Assembly (NCBI RefSeq): GCF_037893015.1 | Contig: NC_133658.1 | Span: 281,652,993 to 281,716,992, forward strand | Source: Macrotis lagotis | Taxonomy: Eukaryota > Chordata > Mammalia > Peramelemorphia > Peramelidae | Direction: 5' to 3' | Length of the DNA stretch: 64,000 nucleotides | In this document: in pieces, positions 1-11,657 of the stretch | How positions within the stretch are numbered: position 1 is the first letter of the stretch | Layout of the letters: the number at the start of each line of letters is the position of its first letter | Program-made: the position numbers and the translations under genes | Notes under the pieces: model-generated | What the model was told of the DNA's origin: nothing | The model's database searches: none | The model's input: only the letters and a program-made list of their open reading frames with translations

Positions 1-199
1 TCCTTCTAGGGTTATTAATTTCCTTATTGCAAATAGCCATATATTCAAATACCACCCCACCCCCTGCCTTATTTTAGTTAATAGGACACTCAATTTAATG
101 AGCAGAGTTTGCATAAGAGGAAGCTGCTAATTAAATTTTAAGCCTTGTCACTTTAAGGATTTGTTCCTGGTGAGTTGGGTTACTCTGAATCCTGGCAAC

Positions 200-650
200 T
201 GTCAGAGAATAATGGCAGGGCCATATAGATACACCTACCTTCCCTGCCTCAAATGTCTCCTCTACCTGGCTGTCTAGCCATAATCTGTAATCTGTTTCCA
301 TCCCTCTGCCTTCCTTTTCATCCTGTGCTTCATGTTGCTCTCCACCCCAAAGTCCTTTCTCTTCATTCTTTCTTATGTATCAGTGCTCACTCTCTCCTTT
401 CCAATCTGGAATGTCCTCCCCACTGATCTTCCTACATGGATTCCACCCATCCCTCAAGTTCCAGCTCACGTGTCACCTTCTCAAATAATGTCCTTCCCGA
501 TGACTCTAGTGCATGTTGTCATTTCCTTCTGCCATCTTGAATTGCCCTTACCATCTGTAACACATGGTTTAGTATATTGGCTGCATCTTTCCAATTAGAC
601 CATCTTTGAGAATGAAGATTATGGATTTTCTTTCCTTTTGAACACTTAAA
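200..650 (+). mobile_element. L2 LINE 3' fragment
   Basis: Pyrimidine-rich sequence with the L2 3' wording: CTGGAATGTCCTCCCCAC, then a CCAGCTCACGTGTCACCTTC segment, then a GAATGAAGATTATGG stretch. Ancient mammalian repeat; the open frame at 332-598 is a by-product. Confidence 0.5.
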
Positions 651-857
651 ATGTTAGGGAGAAAGGGAGAGAAGGAAGGCAGAATAACAGGAAGGTTTGT
701 TCTATCTTGCAAAGGAGTAGCCAGTGTAGGTATTTCTTTCCCTTTTAGATAAAGCATTTATTAATCACTATGTGCCAGTCAGTGTGTTAAATGCTTGAAA
801 TACAAAAAAACAGACAGTTCCTGCCCTCAAGGCATTTACATTTTTCTGGGGACTTTG

Positions 858-1108
858 TTGTTACTGTTCAATAGTTTCATTGTTCCAATTCTTTTGGGTT
901 CCTATTTGGGTCACAGATACTGGAATGGTTTACTACCCCCTTATCCAACTCATTTTACAGATGTGAAACTGAAGCAAATAGGGTTATATGATTTGCTCAG
1001 GGTCATATAGCTAGTAAGTGTCTGAGGCCAAATTTAAACTCAGATCTTCCTGACTCCAAGTCTAGCATTCTCTAGCATTCTATCCACTGTGTCAGTTAGC
1101 TGCTGCCC
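858..1108 (-). mobile_element. tRNA-headed SINE with RTE-like tail
   Basis: Minus-strand copy: TTGTTGTTACTGTTCAATAG at the tail end, ATTTTACAGATGTGAAACTG in the middle, and the tRNA head as TATCCACTGTGTCAGTTAGC. Old. Confidence 0.6.
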
Positions 1109-1220
1109 TGGGACTATACAATACATAAAAGGGGGCTGAAAAGGAAATGGTGGGGGTTGGGGGAAAGCGGGAAGCCCTTGTGAAGTCCTGAGAGTCAAGA
1201 ATAGCTTGAAAAGGAATGAA

Positions 1221-1365
1221 GAGGGCAGCACAGTGCTTAGAGAATCGACCCTGGAATCAGGAGTTCAAATCCTGCCTCAGACACTTAAAAATTACTTAGC
1301 TGTGTATCCTTGGGCAAGTCACTTTACCCCACTGCCTTGGGAAAAAAACAAAGAAAAAAAGAAAA
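1221..1365 (+). mobile_element. tRNA-derived marsupial SINE
   Basis: Head GAGGGCAGCACAGTGC, middle GCCTCAGACACTTAAAAATT, then TTGGGCAAGTCACTTTACCC and an A-rich end. Diverged, with a short gap in the head. Confidence 0.75.
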
Positions 1366-2029
1366 TGAGTGAGTAGGTGGACATGACTGATTTGGGTACT
1401 TCCTCCAAAGGAGATTCCAGTGAAGAGCTGACCTATGGAGTGAAGGAGTCTTCCAAGGTGAAAAATTTACTGGGGTAGTGGAAAAGTGTGAGTCAGGGTT
1501 GGATCTTGGAGAAAATGAATTGAATTAGAAGCCAGAGATTTAGTCTTAATAATTCAATCCATATTCAAATTTCAAACTCAGGAGAAGCCAAGGAGTTGTC
1601 CCCTTTCTCCATTATTTCTTCCTGACAATCCACCATTCTCCCTGCTTTTGTCTTATGATGGAAATCAAGAGCTAATCCCTTCTCAGATTCATGTACCAAC
1701 ATCTCCAACCATAAGGCATCCACACTGCTGAAGTGGCAGAACCTGCCACCTTTATTCTGAGTTTGCCATGTTTCTGATACTCCAGGAAGATAATTAGGTC
1801 ACATTTTAGGAGTGTGAGACTTGGAATATGTAAGATTAGATTAGATGATTCTATATTCCCTTTCCCCTTCAAAGTCTTTCATTCTAAATGTTTTAGCTCA
1901 AAATACCTTCTTTTCCAGCTCTTACTAGCTACTAAGCTAAATATTAGAATAAAAATAAATGCCAAAGGACAATAGCAAAAGAATATAAAATCAAGTTTTT
2001 CCAGGGATCACTCTCACTATGGATGTTAC

Positions 2030-2160
2030 TATGTATATATGTGTATATATAGATATATATATACACACACGTGTGTGTGTGCATGCATATACATACATAT
2101 GAATATATAATATGCATATGTATATATATATATAATAGATACATACATACACACATAAAT
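2030..2160. repeat. AT/TG-rich microsatellite cluster
   Basis: Interleaved TATA, CACA and GTGT tracts. The open frames here are simple-repeat artefacts. Confidence 0.85.
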
Positions 2161-2175
2161 TTATATGTGTGTATC

Positions 2176-2480
2176 TGGGCAGTTACAAGGCATGGTGGAT
2201 GAGCACTGGTCTTTTGTCAGGATAGTAATTCGAATCCAACCTCAGACACTTGACACTTCCTGACTGTGTGACCTTGGGCAAGTCACTTAACCCTAATTGC
2301 CTCACATTCAGAGCTATCTCCAGTCATCCTGATCCATATCTGGCCACTGGACCCAGATGGCTTTGGAGGAGAAAGTGAGGCTGGTGACTTAGCACATCCC
2401 CCCTCACTCAAAACCAGTTCATGTGCTTGTCACCTCCCTGATGCTGTGGTCTGCTTTGACAACAAAGGATAAACATCATC

Positions 2481-2483
<3 letters not shown>
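2176..2483 (+). mobile_element. Long SINE variant with CATCATC tail
   Basis: tRNA head and CTTGGGCAAGTCACTTAACC, followed by an extra 170 bp body (CCAGATGGCTTTGGAGGAGA, TGCTGTGGTCTGCTTTGACA) ending AACATCATCATT. Same subfamily as 20428-20902. It runs straight into a (TG)n tract. Confidence 0.7.

Positions 2484-2520
<37 letters not shown>
2484..2520. repeat. (TG)n microsatellite
   Basis: About 18 uninterrupted TG units immediately after the SINE tail at 2483, so it may have grown from the SINE end. Confidence 0.95.
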
Positions 2521-2522
<2 letters not shown>

Positions 2523-3329
2523 CGTGTGTGCATAAAATATGCAATAATATATCTTCTGGCCCTCATATTTCTTGTATCTAAATTCCATAACTGATCGTGT
2601 TAAGGAAGAACTATAATAATCATACTGAATGACATATTTGTTCTTTGAAGATGCTACTGACCTGGACCATCTGCTAAGACCAATAACTCCCCTAATGGAG
2701 ATGAATCACACTGAACCAATCACATTGCCTAATTATTTTGGATTATTTATTTTGGATATTGTGCCCACTCTATGAGGCCAAAGTTATGAGTCCCAGTTTT
2801 GTGAAGATTTGTTACTTCTGAAGAGGGAAAAATGACCTTTTTTTCCAATCATGGCTCCAAGCTAACAACCATTAACACAGGCAGGCAACTCACAAAGTAG
2901 ACCAAAGAAGAGTGTGGATGGCTGTGTCACCAACCCACTAGTGGAGACATCAGTCTAAACAGATGGCCCAGGGGGTCAGTGTCAACGATGTCTTCAACAC
3001 ATGAATATCCCACTTGCTGCGGCCTCTACCATCTTCCCTCCCCAATCCTTCTTTGTCATTCCTCCCTGTCTCCAGCTCAACATCAGAGGACGATGAAGGG
3101 GGAAAAAGGGGGTGCATGGGGGCACTTGTGAACATGACAAGCATCTCTTAGAGTCACAAATAAAACATCCCAGGCCTCGACCCCTTGACCTTTCTAAAGC
3201 CAGAACAAGGCAGGTGGTCTGGGAGGGGCGGAAGACTTTGTCCCCTTACAATGGCTGAGTAGCAGATTATGTGGGAACCTCTCAATGAGGGGCAGGATGG
3301 AGAGTCCCTTTAGAAATGGACTGGAGGAC

Positions 3330-3660
3330 AATCAGTCATTTGGACCAAAATCTGAGTTTTCCTAACACTGCAGGGTATCTCCTCATGCCGTGATTCAATT
3401 TCATGCCAGTCCCATGCTCCAATTCCACCAAATTAACTCAGAATTACATTTGCCCCTTTGCTTCTGAGCACCTGGCATAATTACTGCCCTGATCCAGGGA
3501 GATGTGTTTGGGGAACACGAAAATTGTCAATATGCATTTTTAGTCATTAACATGCAGATGAATTTCACATAACAAGTTGTAATCAGATGGTGTGTCTCCA
3601 GCTGGGATATTTAAGAGAAGTGAAATATATCCTCTTTCACAAATGGATTCTTTCCTTTAG
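3330..3660. promoter_or_regulatory. Repeat-free island, candidate conserved noncoding element
   Basis: No repeat recognised, balanced composition, and closely packed homeodomain/POU-like cores: TATGCATTTTTAGTCATTAA, CATGCAGATGAATTTCAC and TAATCAGATGG. The location (about 28 kb downstream of LHX3) could fit a distal enhancer. Only motif content supports it. Confidence 0.25.
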
Positions 3661-4214
3661 TTCCTCATAACCCGGCAGAAATATGGCACCAAGACTTTCC
3701 CCACTAGAGCCATCTCATCCCTGGGAGAGAACCCAGATTTGTTATTGCAGGATTGCTGCTCAGAAACTCCAATAATGATGCTTTCAGAAAAGAATTTGGG
3801 AGTTTGAGCTGAGAATTGATAAGTGAATTATGAAATCACTGCATGTCTGGGGTGGGGGGGGAAGCAAGGTTCACTTTGACAGGAAAAGAAGTTTTGACAT
3901 GTAAATGTGGCATGTTGGGAGTAGGGGAGAAACTTCCTTCTCTTCCCATGCCAAACCCCATTGCCTAAACTTCTCATTTTCTTTATCTAAAAGGATGTAG
4001 CATTGTGAAATGATAAACTTTGATGGAAGCAGCTCCTCTCAGTAGTTCAGAGAGCTAGGATACCCATTTTAGAGCAGCTATGGACAATGTTATCCCAATC
4101 CAGAGGAAGAAAAACAAAACAAAACAACCCTTTAGAATCTGATAAACCCTTTGTAAAAAATTATCTCTTATGTATCTTTGCCCCTTAATCCTAATTCCTC
4201 ATACTGAAAATGAA

Positions 4215-4400
4215 TAATGTCTAAACATGCTTATCAAAAATATATATGTACAATATTAACCCGATTGTTTGCTGCTAAGGGGAGGGGGATGGGAAAGGAG
4301 GGTGGAAGGAAATTTTGTAACTTAAAAATATATATGTGTATATGGCTGAAAAACAAATAAACAAATAAACAAACAAACAAACAAATAAATAAATAAGAAT
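4215..4400 (+). mobile_element. Short L1 3' UTR-like fragment with A-rich tail
   Basis: GGGGAGGGGGATGGGAAAGG then AAATTTTGTAACTTAAAAAT resembles the plus-strand L1 3' end, ending in an AAACAAAT-rich tail (4350-4395). Small and diverged. Confidence 0.35.
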
Positions 4401-4427
4401 AAAAGAATGAGGTTTGACACACTGTAA

Positions 4428-4575
4428 GGGAGTAATGTGCTACACTGGAAAGAACACAGACTCTAAGGTCAAAGATCTTATGTTCAAATCCCACCTGATG
4501 CATTATCCTAATTCTCCTTAGGCTCCAGTTTCCTAATATGTAAAAGGTCTAGATAGTCTGCAAGTTTTCTTCCAA
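4428..4575 (+). repeat. MIR (CORE-SINE)
   Basis: GGAAAGAACACAGACTCTAA, GTTCAAATCCCACCTG and CCAGTTTCCTAATATGTAAA follow the MIR consensus order. Ancient. Confidence 0.55.
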
Positions 4576-4999
4576 TTTGAGATCTATGATCATTAGGTTC
4601 TCTTACAACTCTTACCTTCCATGAATATTCCATATTCCAGGAGGGATTTTTAAAAAAGATCAATTCCCAGTGTATAACTAAACAAAAATTCCATATATGT
4701 ACATATATGTGTATGTGGATATATCTGTATATCTCAACATCTATATTTATAAAGTTCCTAAGGACTTTAAATGCTTCTTTGGAAACTGAGTGTTTCACAA
4801 ATCTTAAACTTAGGAAATCCTTCTGGTTTTCTCATCAAAGCACATACTGCTACAAAAACTCACTTATTGTAAAAACACATTTCTTGTTCCATCACTATTT
4901 CTGTGCTTTAGGCTTGTGATTCCCTTCATGTTCAGGAAGACCTGCAGTGCCCACCACACATGAAATCTGGATGCCTTCTCAGGGAACAGAAAATACTAA

Positions 5000-5745
5000 C
5001 ATTCTCCCTCCTCAGGTCCCTCAATGCTAACTCCACCAAAGCACATCACAGTTTCTTCTGTATTCCTACCACCTTCTTTGTGGCATCGAACTTCATTATC
5101 AGTTGCCTTAATAATTGCAATAGTCTTCTTATGTGTCTTCTTACTTCTCCTCTATGTCCATTCCAAAGCAACCTTCATACCACTACCACACTAATCTCCT
5201 TTATGCATAGAACCGGTCAGGTCAGTTTTCTGATCAAAAAACTTCATTGGTTCTCAATTACTCCTGAGGAAAGTTCAGATTTTTTTTAATCTGCCATGTA
5301 AGACTCTCCACAACCTGCCTTTCCTTCTGCCTCTATATTACTCCCCTCTAAATTTCATCCAAGAGAGATTTTTCTCTGTCCACTGAATATATCGTGGGCT
5401 TTTCCACCCTCATACCTTTCTTTTTGATGTTTTCTTTGCTCAGAATGTCCAGTCTCCTGCTCTTTACAATTTTCCCCTGGGGCTTCTCACTAAGAGGTAC
5501 AAAACGTAGTGCTAAATAAACTTACTATGTAAAAATTTTCTATGTTTTGCTGATCTGAATTTGTGTCTCATTCTCCTCCTAGACCAGAAGCTTCATGAAG
5601 GCAGAGATTAGATCTTATGGAAATTTTGCATCTTTCTCATGTTTAGTTCGATGCTCTGTATACAATACTATGGCCACTTGATAAATGTTGATTGAATGCA
5701 TAAAATTATTATTATTATTATTATGTTCTGCAACTGGTGGCAATA
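5000..5745 (+). mobile_element. L2 LINE fragment (3' region)
   Basis: Contains AATTGCAATAGTCTTCTTAT (L2 RT C-terminal region), CTCCACAACCTGCCTTTCCT, AGAATGTCCAGTCTCCTGC, and the end CTTGATAAATGTTGATTGAA. These are in L2 order. Followed by a short (ATT)n. The 109 aa frame at 4960-5289 is part of it. Confidence 0.65.
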
Positions 5746-5929
5746 TTGATTTGTTCCTTTAAATATTGTCTTCCCTCAAAACATTTAAGCTGAGATTCCA
5801 TATAGAAACATGGGATTTATATATCAACTTTTTAGAATGCAGCTATTGTATTAAGTCAGGTTCACCTGAGTTGGCAAGACCCTACTTGGGCCCAATTTCC
5901 TGAGGCAGGTAGAAATTTATGTCCAGTGA

Positions 5930-6145
5930 GGGGGAGGCAGATAGACAGTACACTGGATAGAGAACTGAGACTAGAGTCAGGAAGACCTTGGTTCAAATCC
6001 AGTCTCAGACATTTACTAGTAGTATATGACCCTGGCCAAATCACTTAACCTCTGACTTGCACTATGCAACTGTAAATGGGGATCATAATAAGATTGTGAG
6101 GATCCCATGAAATAATATTTATAAAGTGCTTATCATAGGACCTAA
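5930..6145 (+). repeat. MIR-like CORE-SINE
   Basis: Head GCAGATAGACAGTACACTGG, GGTTCAAATCCAGTCTCAGA, then GTAAATGGGGATCATAATAA and ATTTATAAAGTGCTTATCAT, the typical 3' half of this class. Confidence 0.6.
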
Positions 6146-6274
6146 CAGATTATATTTTTTTCTCTTCTTGCTCTTTTCCCCTTTTTCTCTTCATCTTTCC
6201 TTCTCTCCAAGTCCCTCATCCCCCATTTCCAGTGACCTGTGTTGTGACCTGGAGCCAAAGTGAAGAGACAGCAA

Positions 6275-6620
6275 GATCCAGTGGAATGTCTAAGAATACT
6301 AACATCAGAGGACCTGAGCTTAAATCTTAATTTTACTAGCTACTTCCCTCCAATGTGACCTGGAATAAGTCACGAGCCTATCAGTGCTTGTAAAATGAGG
6401 TCTTGGATGTTCTGAGATCTCTTTGCAGTTCCCAACCTAAGGTCTCATGGTTTTCCTGGAAAATGAGGAGCCCAGGACTCTGTTCTCATCTCTGTCACTA
6501 ACCCACCTTGTGAGCTTGGGGAAAGTATTTTTTTTCTGGACCTTGGTTTCTCCTCTTATAAGCAGGGATAATAATTCCTGTTTTACCCATTTTATAGAAA
6601 AGTGGTGAGACTTAGGGATG
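6275..6620 (+). repeat. Two adjacent diverged MIR fragments
   Basis: Both parts show GACCTGAGCTTAAATC- or GTGAGCTTGGGGAAAG-type MIR wording followed by an AAATGAGG-type or GGGATAATAA-type segment. Old; boundaries approximate. Confidence 0.4.
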
Positions 6621-7305
6621 ATCCTCACAATGGGTGGTGGTAAATGAGGAGTTTCCTTCCTAGGGACTAGATAAAGCCCAAGGCAAAAGATACTGTAGTC
6701 TCATGGCCTGTAAAACAGCCACTTCTAGTCTTTTCAGTGTTACCTAAGGGACTTTGGTTATCATCATTATGATAGTAATGATGATCTTCAAGTACTCTCC
6801 ACCTGCTTGCTGAGAGAGGCCCCTCCTTCAGCCCAGTGTCTGCCACACTCCTGCCTTAAATCATCCCCCAGGCACTGCCCTCAGAGGCTCTGACAGGCCA
6901 GAATTGACGACATCCTGGACGCCCTGTTGTAAGCCCCCCCCCCCCGCCACCCCCAAGAGGCCAGAGCATCCATCCTGCCCTCCCCTCCCACCAGCTGCCA
7001 GCAGAAGGAACTTCCTGGCATATGGAGGGGGCCACCCTAATCCCTGCAAGGTCATTAACAGGCGTGAGAGGTGGTCAGAAAAACACAGCACATACTACCA
7101 GCTGGGATAACCTGCCTCCCTGTCTCACTAGCCACAGAGACAACCCTGTACTCAAGGAAAGTTTTAAGGAAAAAGAGGTTGTGTGCTGTGTTGAGGCCTT
7201 AGACCCTCGGAAATGATGAACATAAAGAATTTAAGGTCATGTGGGAAGATTTATATGAACTGAGGCAGAGTGAAATTTGAAGAATCAAAATAATATATAC
7301 AATAA

Positions 7306-7533
7306 TTGTTGTTCAGTCTGTGTTGGACTCTTTGTGACTCCATTTGGGGTTTTCTTGGCAAAGACACTGGAATGTTTTGTCATTTCCTTCTTCAGACCAT
7401 TTTATAGATGGGGAAACTGAGGTAAATAGGGATGAATGATTTGCCCAGGGTCACCCAGCTTGTGAATGTCTGAGACTGGTTTGAATTCAGATCTAACTGA
7501 CTTGGGGCCCAGAGCTCTATCTCCTGTGCCACA
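7306..7533 (-). mobile_element. tRNA-headed SINE with RTE-like tail
   Basis: TTGTTGTTCAGTCTGTGTTG, TTTGGGGTTTTCTTGGCAAA, TTTTATAGATGGGGAAACTG and CAGGGTCACCCAGCTTGTGA in minus-strand order. The tail resembles 3' ends of RTE/BovB-mobilised SINEs. Confidence 0.75.
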
Positions 7534-7984
7534 CAAAATTTATGCCTATGTAAAGTCAAAAACTTATGTGGAACCTGGACTATGAGTAACTGAAGAATCC
7601 TTAATGCTCCTGGAAAACAGATAATGCAACATTTTCCTCATCAGGGTAAAGAGGTGGGCAACTAATGGGTAGGAATGGTATTTACTCTATCGAATAGTCT
7701 TGCTTAATTTTTTTTCTTTGTCAATCTGGAAGGGACTGGGTAAGGCAGATAATTACAATGATTATAATAAAAACAAACAAGAACATCTACTTTATAAAGT
7801 ACAAGTCTAGTTTTTGCATTGACCTAATTTTCATTTTATTGCTGTTCTCAGGCAAGGGATTGGATGATCACTTATCAAGAATGCTGTTGAGGGGATTCCT
7901 GTCAAGTATGATGGATCAGGTAAACGAAGTTTATAGGATCATGGATCCAGATGTTGAGCTGGAGGGGACCTTCATGGTGCATAG

Positions 7985-8160
7985 TTTCAGAGGATGGGAG
8001 CTGAAGTATAGAGCTGAAAAGGCTAACCTTTCATTTAACAAATGAGAAAACTGAGGCTCAATGAGATGAAATGTCCAGGGTCACCTAACTAGTAAATATC
8101 TGAAATGGGACCGAAATTCAGGTTCTCCTGACTTCAAGTTCAGTTTTCTAGTCACTTTTC
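7985..8160 (-). repeat. MIR fragment (minus strand)
   Basis: AAATGAGAAAACTGAGGCTC and CAGGGTCACCTAACTAGTAA followed by CAGGTTCTCCTGACTTCAAG. Ancient SINE class. Confidence 0.5.
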
Positions 8161-8374
8161 CAACTAAATTCTACCAGAGATTCTGTGACTGATTCTGTGA
8201 TGTGCAATGAGATCCTGGAATATTAGAATGGAAAGGCACCTTAGAGAGCATCTAGTCCATCCTTATCATTTTTATAGATGAGGACAATGAGATCCAAGTC
8301 CATAATGACACAGTGCTAATACAGATATACCCAATCTAATAGTTCCTGACACCCCAGCCTGGTGTGCAACACAC

Positions 8375-8605
8375 TGCTGTAACATAACATTGGTCTGGGA
8401 ATCTGGAGAATTTGAGTTTCAGCATCAATTCCATGTTCATCTGTGTCATTTCCAGCATGAGATTCAACCTCTCAGGGTCTCAATTTCCCGATCTGCAAGT
8501 GAATATAATAATGCATGTCTTACTTCTTACCTAGGACTTCTGTGGGGACTAAGTGAGAAAATCTATGTGAAGGTGCTTTGGAAAAGGAGATTGGCTTTTA
8601 TAAAT
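8375..8605 (+). repeat. MIR
   Basis: TCTGGGAATCTGGAGAATTT, CAACCTCTCAGGGTCTCAAT, then GGGGACTAAGTGAGAAAATC and GAAGGTGCTTTGGAAAAG in MIR order. Confidence 0.5.
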
Positions 8606-8939
8606 GTGAAGCATCATGATATGTACAACTGTACATTTATGTGTGTGTAGGGGGGCATGTGTATACACAAACATATTTTTTACCTGCACCCACACACTCA
8701 CTAAGAAGATGTTTATGTGACATATACAAACACACAGAAGGCCATGCAGTCTGACATTTTCATAGCCCATATTTTTCTCTCACCTTGTGATTTTTTTCCT
8801 CTGGCTTTACCCTTGGCTAACACATGGAAAGAACCAAATGTGACAGCCTGCCCCCACATCTCCACCTGCTTTAAAATGCAAAGTGGGAGACTCAGATGGT
8901 CAGGATGGAATATTTTTATGATAAAAAATAACCCTACAT

Positions 8940-9430
8940 TACATTAGCCCCTGGGAGTGGGGGTGTGAGGGGGAGATGGTGTCACCCCGCAGATTACGGA
9001 GGCAAACTGATGAAAATTCCGTTTATGAAGTCGCTGCTCTATCATTAATTAGAGACCCCTCTAGTGTGGGGGGGAAGGAGGGGGAGGAAAGAGGAATTGG
9101 AAAAGTGCTGCATTTCCTATCTCCTCTGCCACACCGTGAAAGCCTTGTCAACATTTTTCCACGGAAGAATGAAAATGTAAATAACTTTCAGATTCTTCAA
9201 CGTCACTGCAGTATGGAAAAAGGTCATATTGCTGGAGACCATTTATCTCGTTGTGGATTTAAAGAGCTTTTTTCTATTAAATTTTTCCAAATTAATGTTT
9301 TATGTTGCCCAGAGTAATTTGAACAATTATGGGTTTAAAGGATTGATCATTACATCTGCTGAGATTTAGATAGCCAGACTGATTTCTTTGAAAACCTCTT
9401 GATTTATAGGTGTTCTACTGAGGTAAATGG
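8940..9430. promoter_or_regulatory. Repeat-free island with LIM-homeodomain-like site
   Basis: Unique sequence between MIR copies. TCATTAATTAGAG at 9042-9054 fits the ATTAATTA core preferred by LIM-homeodomain proteins, and further AT-rich cores follow (TAAATTTTTCCAAATTAATG). A distal LHX3 enhancer downstream of the gene is known in human; correspondence is not shown here. Confidence 0.3.
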
Positions 9431-9849
9431 TTTAAATGTCTGATCTGGAAGACCAATCAGCCTCATAGTTAAGTGGGTACTATGACAGTCCTTAACACAA
9501 TTGTCAAGGAGCACCATTTGCAGGGTTAGATGCTGGTCAGAGGATGAGCTCCTGAACCTGGTGGGGACTCATAACAGAGCCACACAAATGACTTGGAGAC
9601 AAAATGACATGATGGGAAGTTTGGCCGTGAGAAAGTGAGGTGGCTTCAGTCTGGAGACATTCAGACTAGGAAAGCATGTTGTCACAAACCTGTAATTTTA
9701 GGTAGAGGATAGAAGGTTGGTGAAGGTGGGGAGGTGCACAGATAGCCAGTGTTTCCCCAGTGCTGAGATACTAGAACCTAAGAAGCCCTGTGGAGTTTGA
9801 AAGAAACAGATTTAAGATCAGTTATATGCAATTATACTGGACACAGTAG

Positions 9850-10010
9850 AAAGTAAATTTGTAGAAAGAGTACTTGGGTTCTGAATCCATTTTTACCACA
9901 TGTGAACTGTAAGACATTAGATAAGTCATTTCTTTCGGGTCTCAGTTTCCTCATCAGTAAAATGAAGAACTAGATGCCTTCTACCCTCCTTTTTTGAGTT
10001 TTAAGTGCTA
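9850..10010 (+). repeat. MIR
   Basis: AGAAAGAGTACTTGGGTTCT, GTCTCAGTTTCCTCATCAGT and AAATGAAGAACTAGATGCC match MIR. Confidence 0.55.
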
Positions 10011-10034
10011 TGGTGATCTTTAGGAGGTTATAGT

Positions 10035-10395
10035 TTACTATTTTATATGTAGAAAGTGATTGAAATTAGAAAGATCTGAGTTCAAATCCCACCTCTGATA
10101 CTGTGATGAAAGGCAAGTCATTGTATTTTTTTAGAGGCAGATGGGGATAAGTGACTTGCCCAGAATCACACAGTTGTTAAGTGTCTGAGGTCAAATTTGA
10201 ACTCATATTCTCCTAACTTCAGGGTCAGTACTCTGTCCACTGCACCACCTAGCTGCCCCAAATAATTCAGTTTTGAGCCTTAAGATCTCATCTGTAAAAT
10301 AAAGATTATAATACTTCTATTATCTACTGGATAGAGTTATTTTGAAATAATAAATGAAGTACTTTGCAAACTTTAAAGCATTGCATAAATTTCAG
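10035..10395 (+). repeat. MIR interrupted by a younger SINE
   Basis: 5' half at 10060-10124 (GAGTTCAAATCCCACCTCTG) and 3' half from 10261 (CTCATCTGTAAAATAAAGAT, CTTTGCAAACTTTAAAGCAT) are separated by the minus-strand SINE at 10125-10260. Confidence 0.55.
10125..10260 (-). mobile_element. tRNA-derived marsupial SINE inside a MIR
   Basis: GACTTGCCCAGAATCACACA, TTAAGTGTCTGAGGTCAAAT and CACCACCTAGCTGCCCCA in reverse orientation. Inserted into the older MIR at 10035-10395. Confidence 0.75.
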
Positions 10396-10690
10396 GGATT
10401 AAATATATAGTATTCACTCCCCCAAAAGGTATAACCTAAATAAAAATGGGCTTTGCAAGGGTTTTGATAAATTGGCAATTATGGGAAAAGTCACAACTTT
10501 TCTGAGCTTCAGTTTTCTCATCTGAAAATGGAGATTTTTAATAATTATCTTTCCTCACAGGGCTATTAAAAGGAATAAATGAGATAATTAAGGTGAAGTA
10601 TTTTTCAAACTTTTATTAAAGCCCTATATAAAATTTGGTTATATTTATTATTGAAAAATACGTATTATTCAGAAAAGTTAGAGGAGTTTA

Positions 10691-10860
10691 GAGGCAGCTG
10701 GTAACTTAATGGATAGAGTACTGGGCCCAAGTCATTTAACCTCTGATTGTTTAATGAAAATGGGTCCCCTGGAGAAGAAATGGCAAACCATTTCAGTATC
10801 TTTGCCAAGAAAATCCCTAATTGGGTCAAGAAAGACCAGACATAATCGAAACAACTAAAA
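10691..10860 (+). mobile_element. RTE-tailed SINE, internally deleted
   Basis: Head GAGGCAGCTGGTAACTTAAT and tail GCAAACCATTTCAGTATCTT, TTGCCAAGAAAATCCCTAAT, CCAGACATAATCGAAACAAC. The segment with the B box between head and tail is missing. Confidence 0.65.
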
Positions 10861-11528
10861 TAACATCTCTGACCTTTGAGATTATATCTGAAAGGATACT
10901 TACTTTTTCCTCCAAGTGATCTTTTGGTATATTTCTCAGAGATAGACTAGTGGTTCAGAGTCACTGTTACTGCTGTCAGGTATCCTTTTTCACATAACCT
11001 ATGGCTTATATCCTAGAGCCAAGAGTTATGTGAAAAAGTAGACTTTTAGGGGGAATCAGTTTCATCTATAATCACTTAGTCTAGTCTCAGACTGGTCAAC
11101 AACAGAGGTTATGGAACCACCTGGCAATTTTGAGGGACCCTATCCCCATGAAGAAAATTGACAGTTGGCTCAGCAATAGCAAGCACTGAAATCCTTGGAC
11201 CATGATCAACAACCTGCCTCTCTTCATCCAAGGCCAGATCAATTGGCCTGTGGTTCTGTTCCAGAAAATTACCTGGGGGACCAATTTGGAATTTTCAAAC
11301 ATGCCAGCAGAATGATAAGATTAGCACAAATTAAAACCATGGCTCCAAAAGGCCCTTTGTGGTCTGTTCCCAGACAGAATCAAGCCTGGGTATTTTGGGG
11401 AATAAGTTAAGAAGAGAGAGATTGAGCACAAATGACCTTGCAATACTGTTTCAGAAAAGAAGCCTATAAGTTGGTGACTTTTTAACCTAAATTTACATTT
11501 TGAAGCAACTTTAAAACTCAGTGGCCAT

Positions 11529-11657
11529 AGGGTGGCACAGTGGATAGAGCATCAGCCCAAGAGTCAGGTGGACCTGAGTTCAAATTTGACCTCAGACACT
11601 TAATAATTACTTAGGTGTACCTTTGCAAAAACTAAAAAACAAAAAACAACCAAAAAA
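11529..11657 (+). mobile_element. tRNA-derived marsupial SINE with target duplication
   Basis: GGGTGGCACAGTGGATAGAG, GAGTTCAAATTTGACCTCAG, then a shortened 3' end TTTGCAAAAACTAAAAAAC. Flanked by actcagtggccat (11516-11528) and actcaatggccat (11658-11670). Confidence 0.85.
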
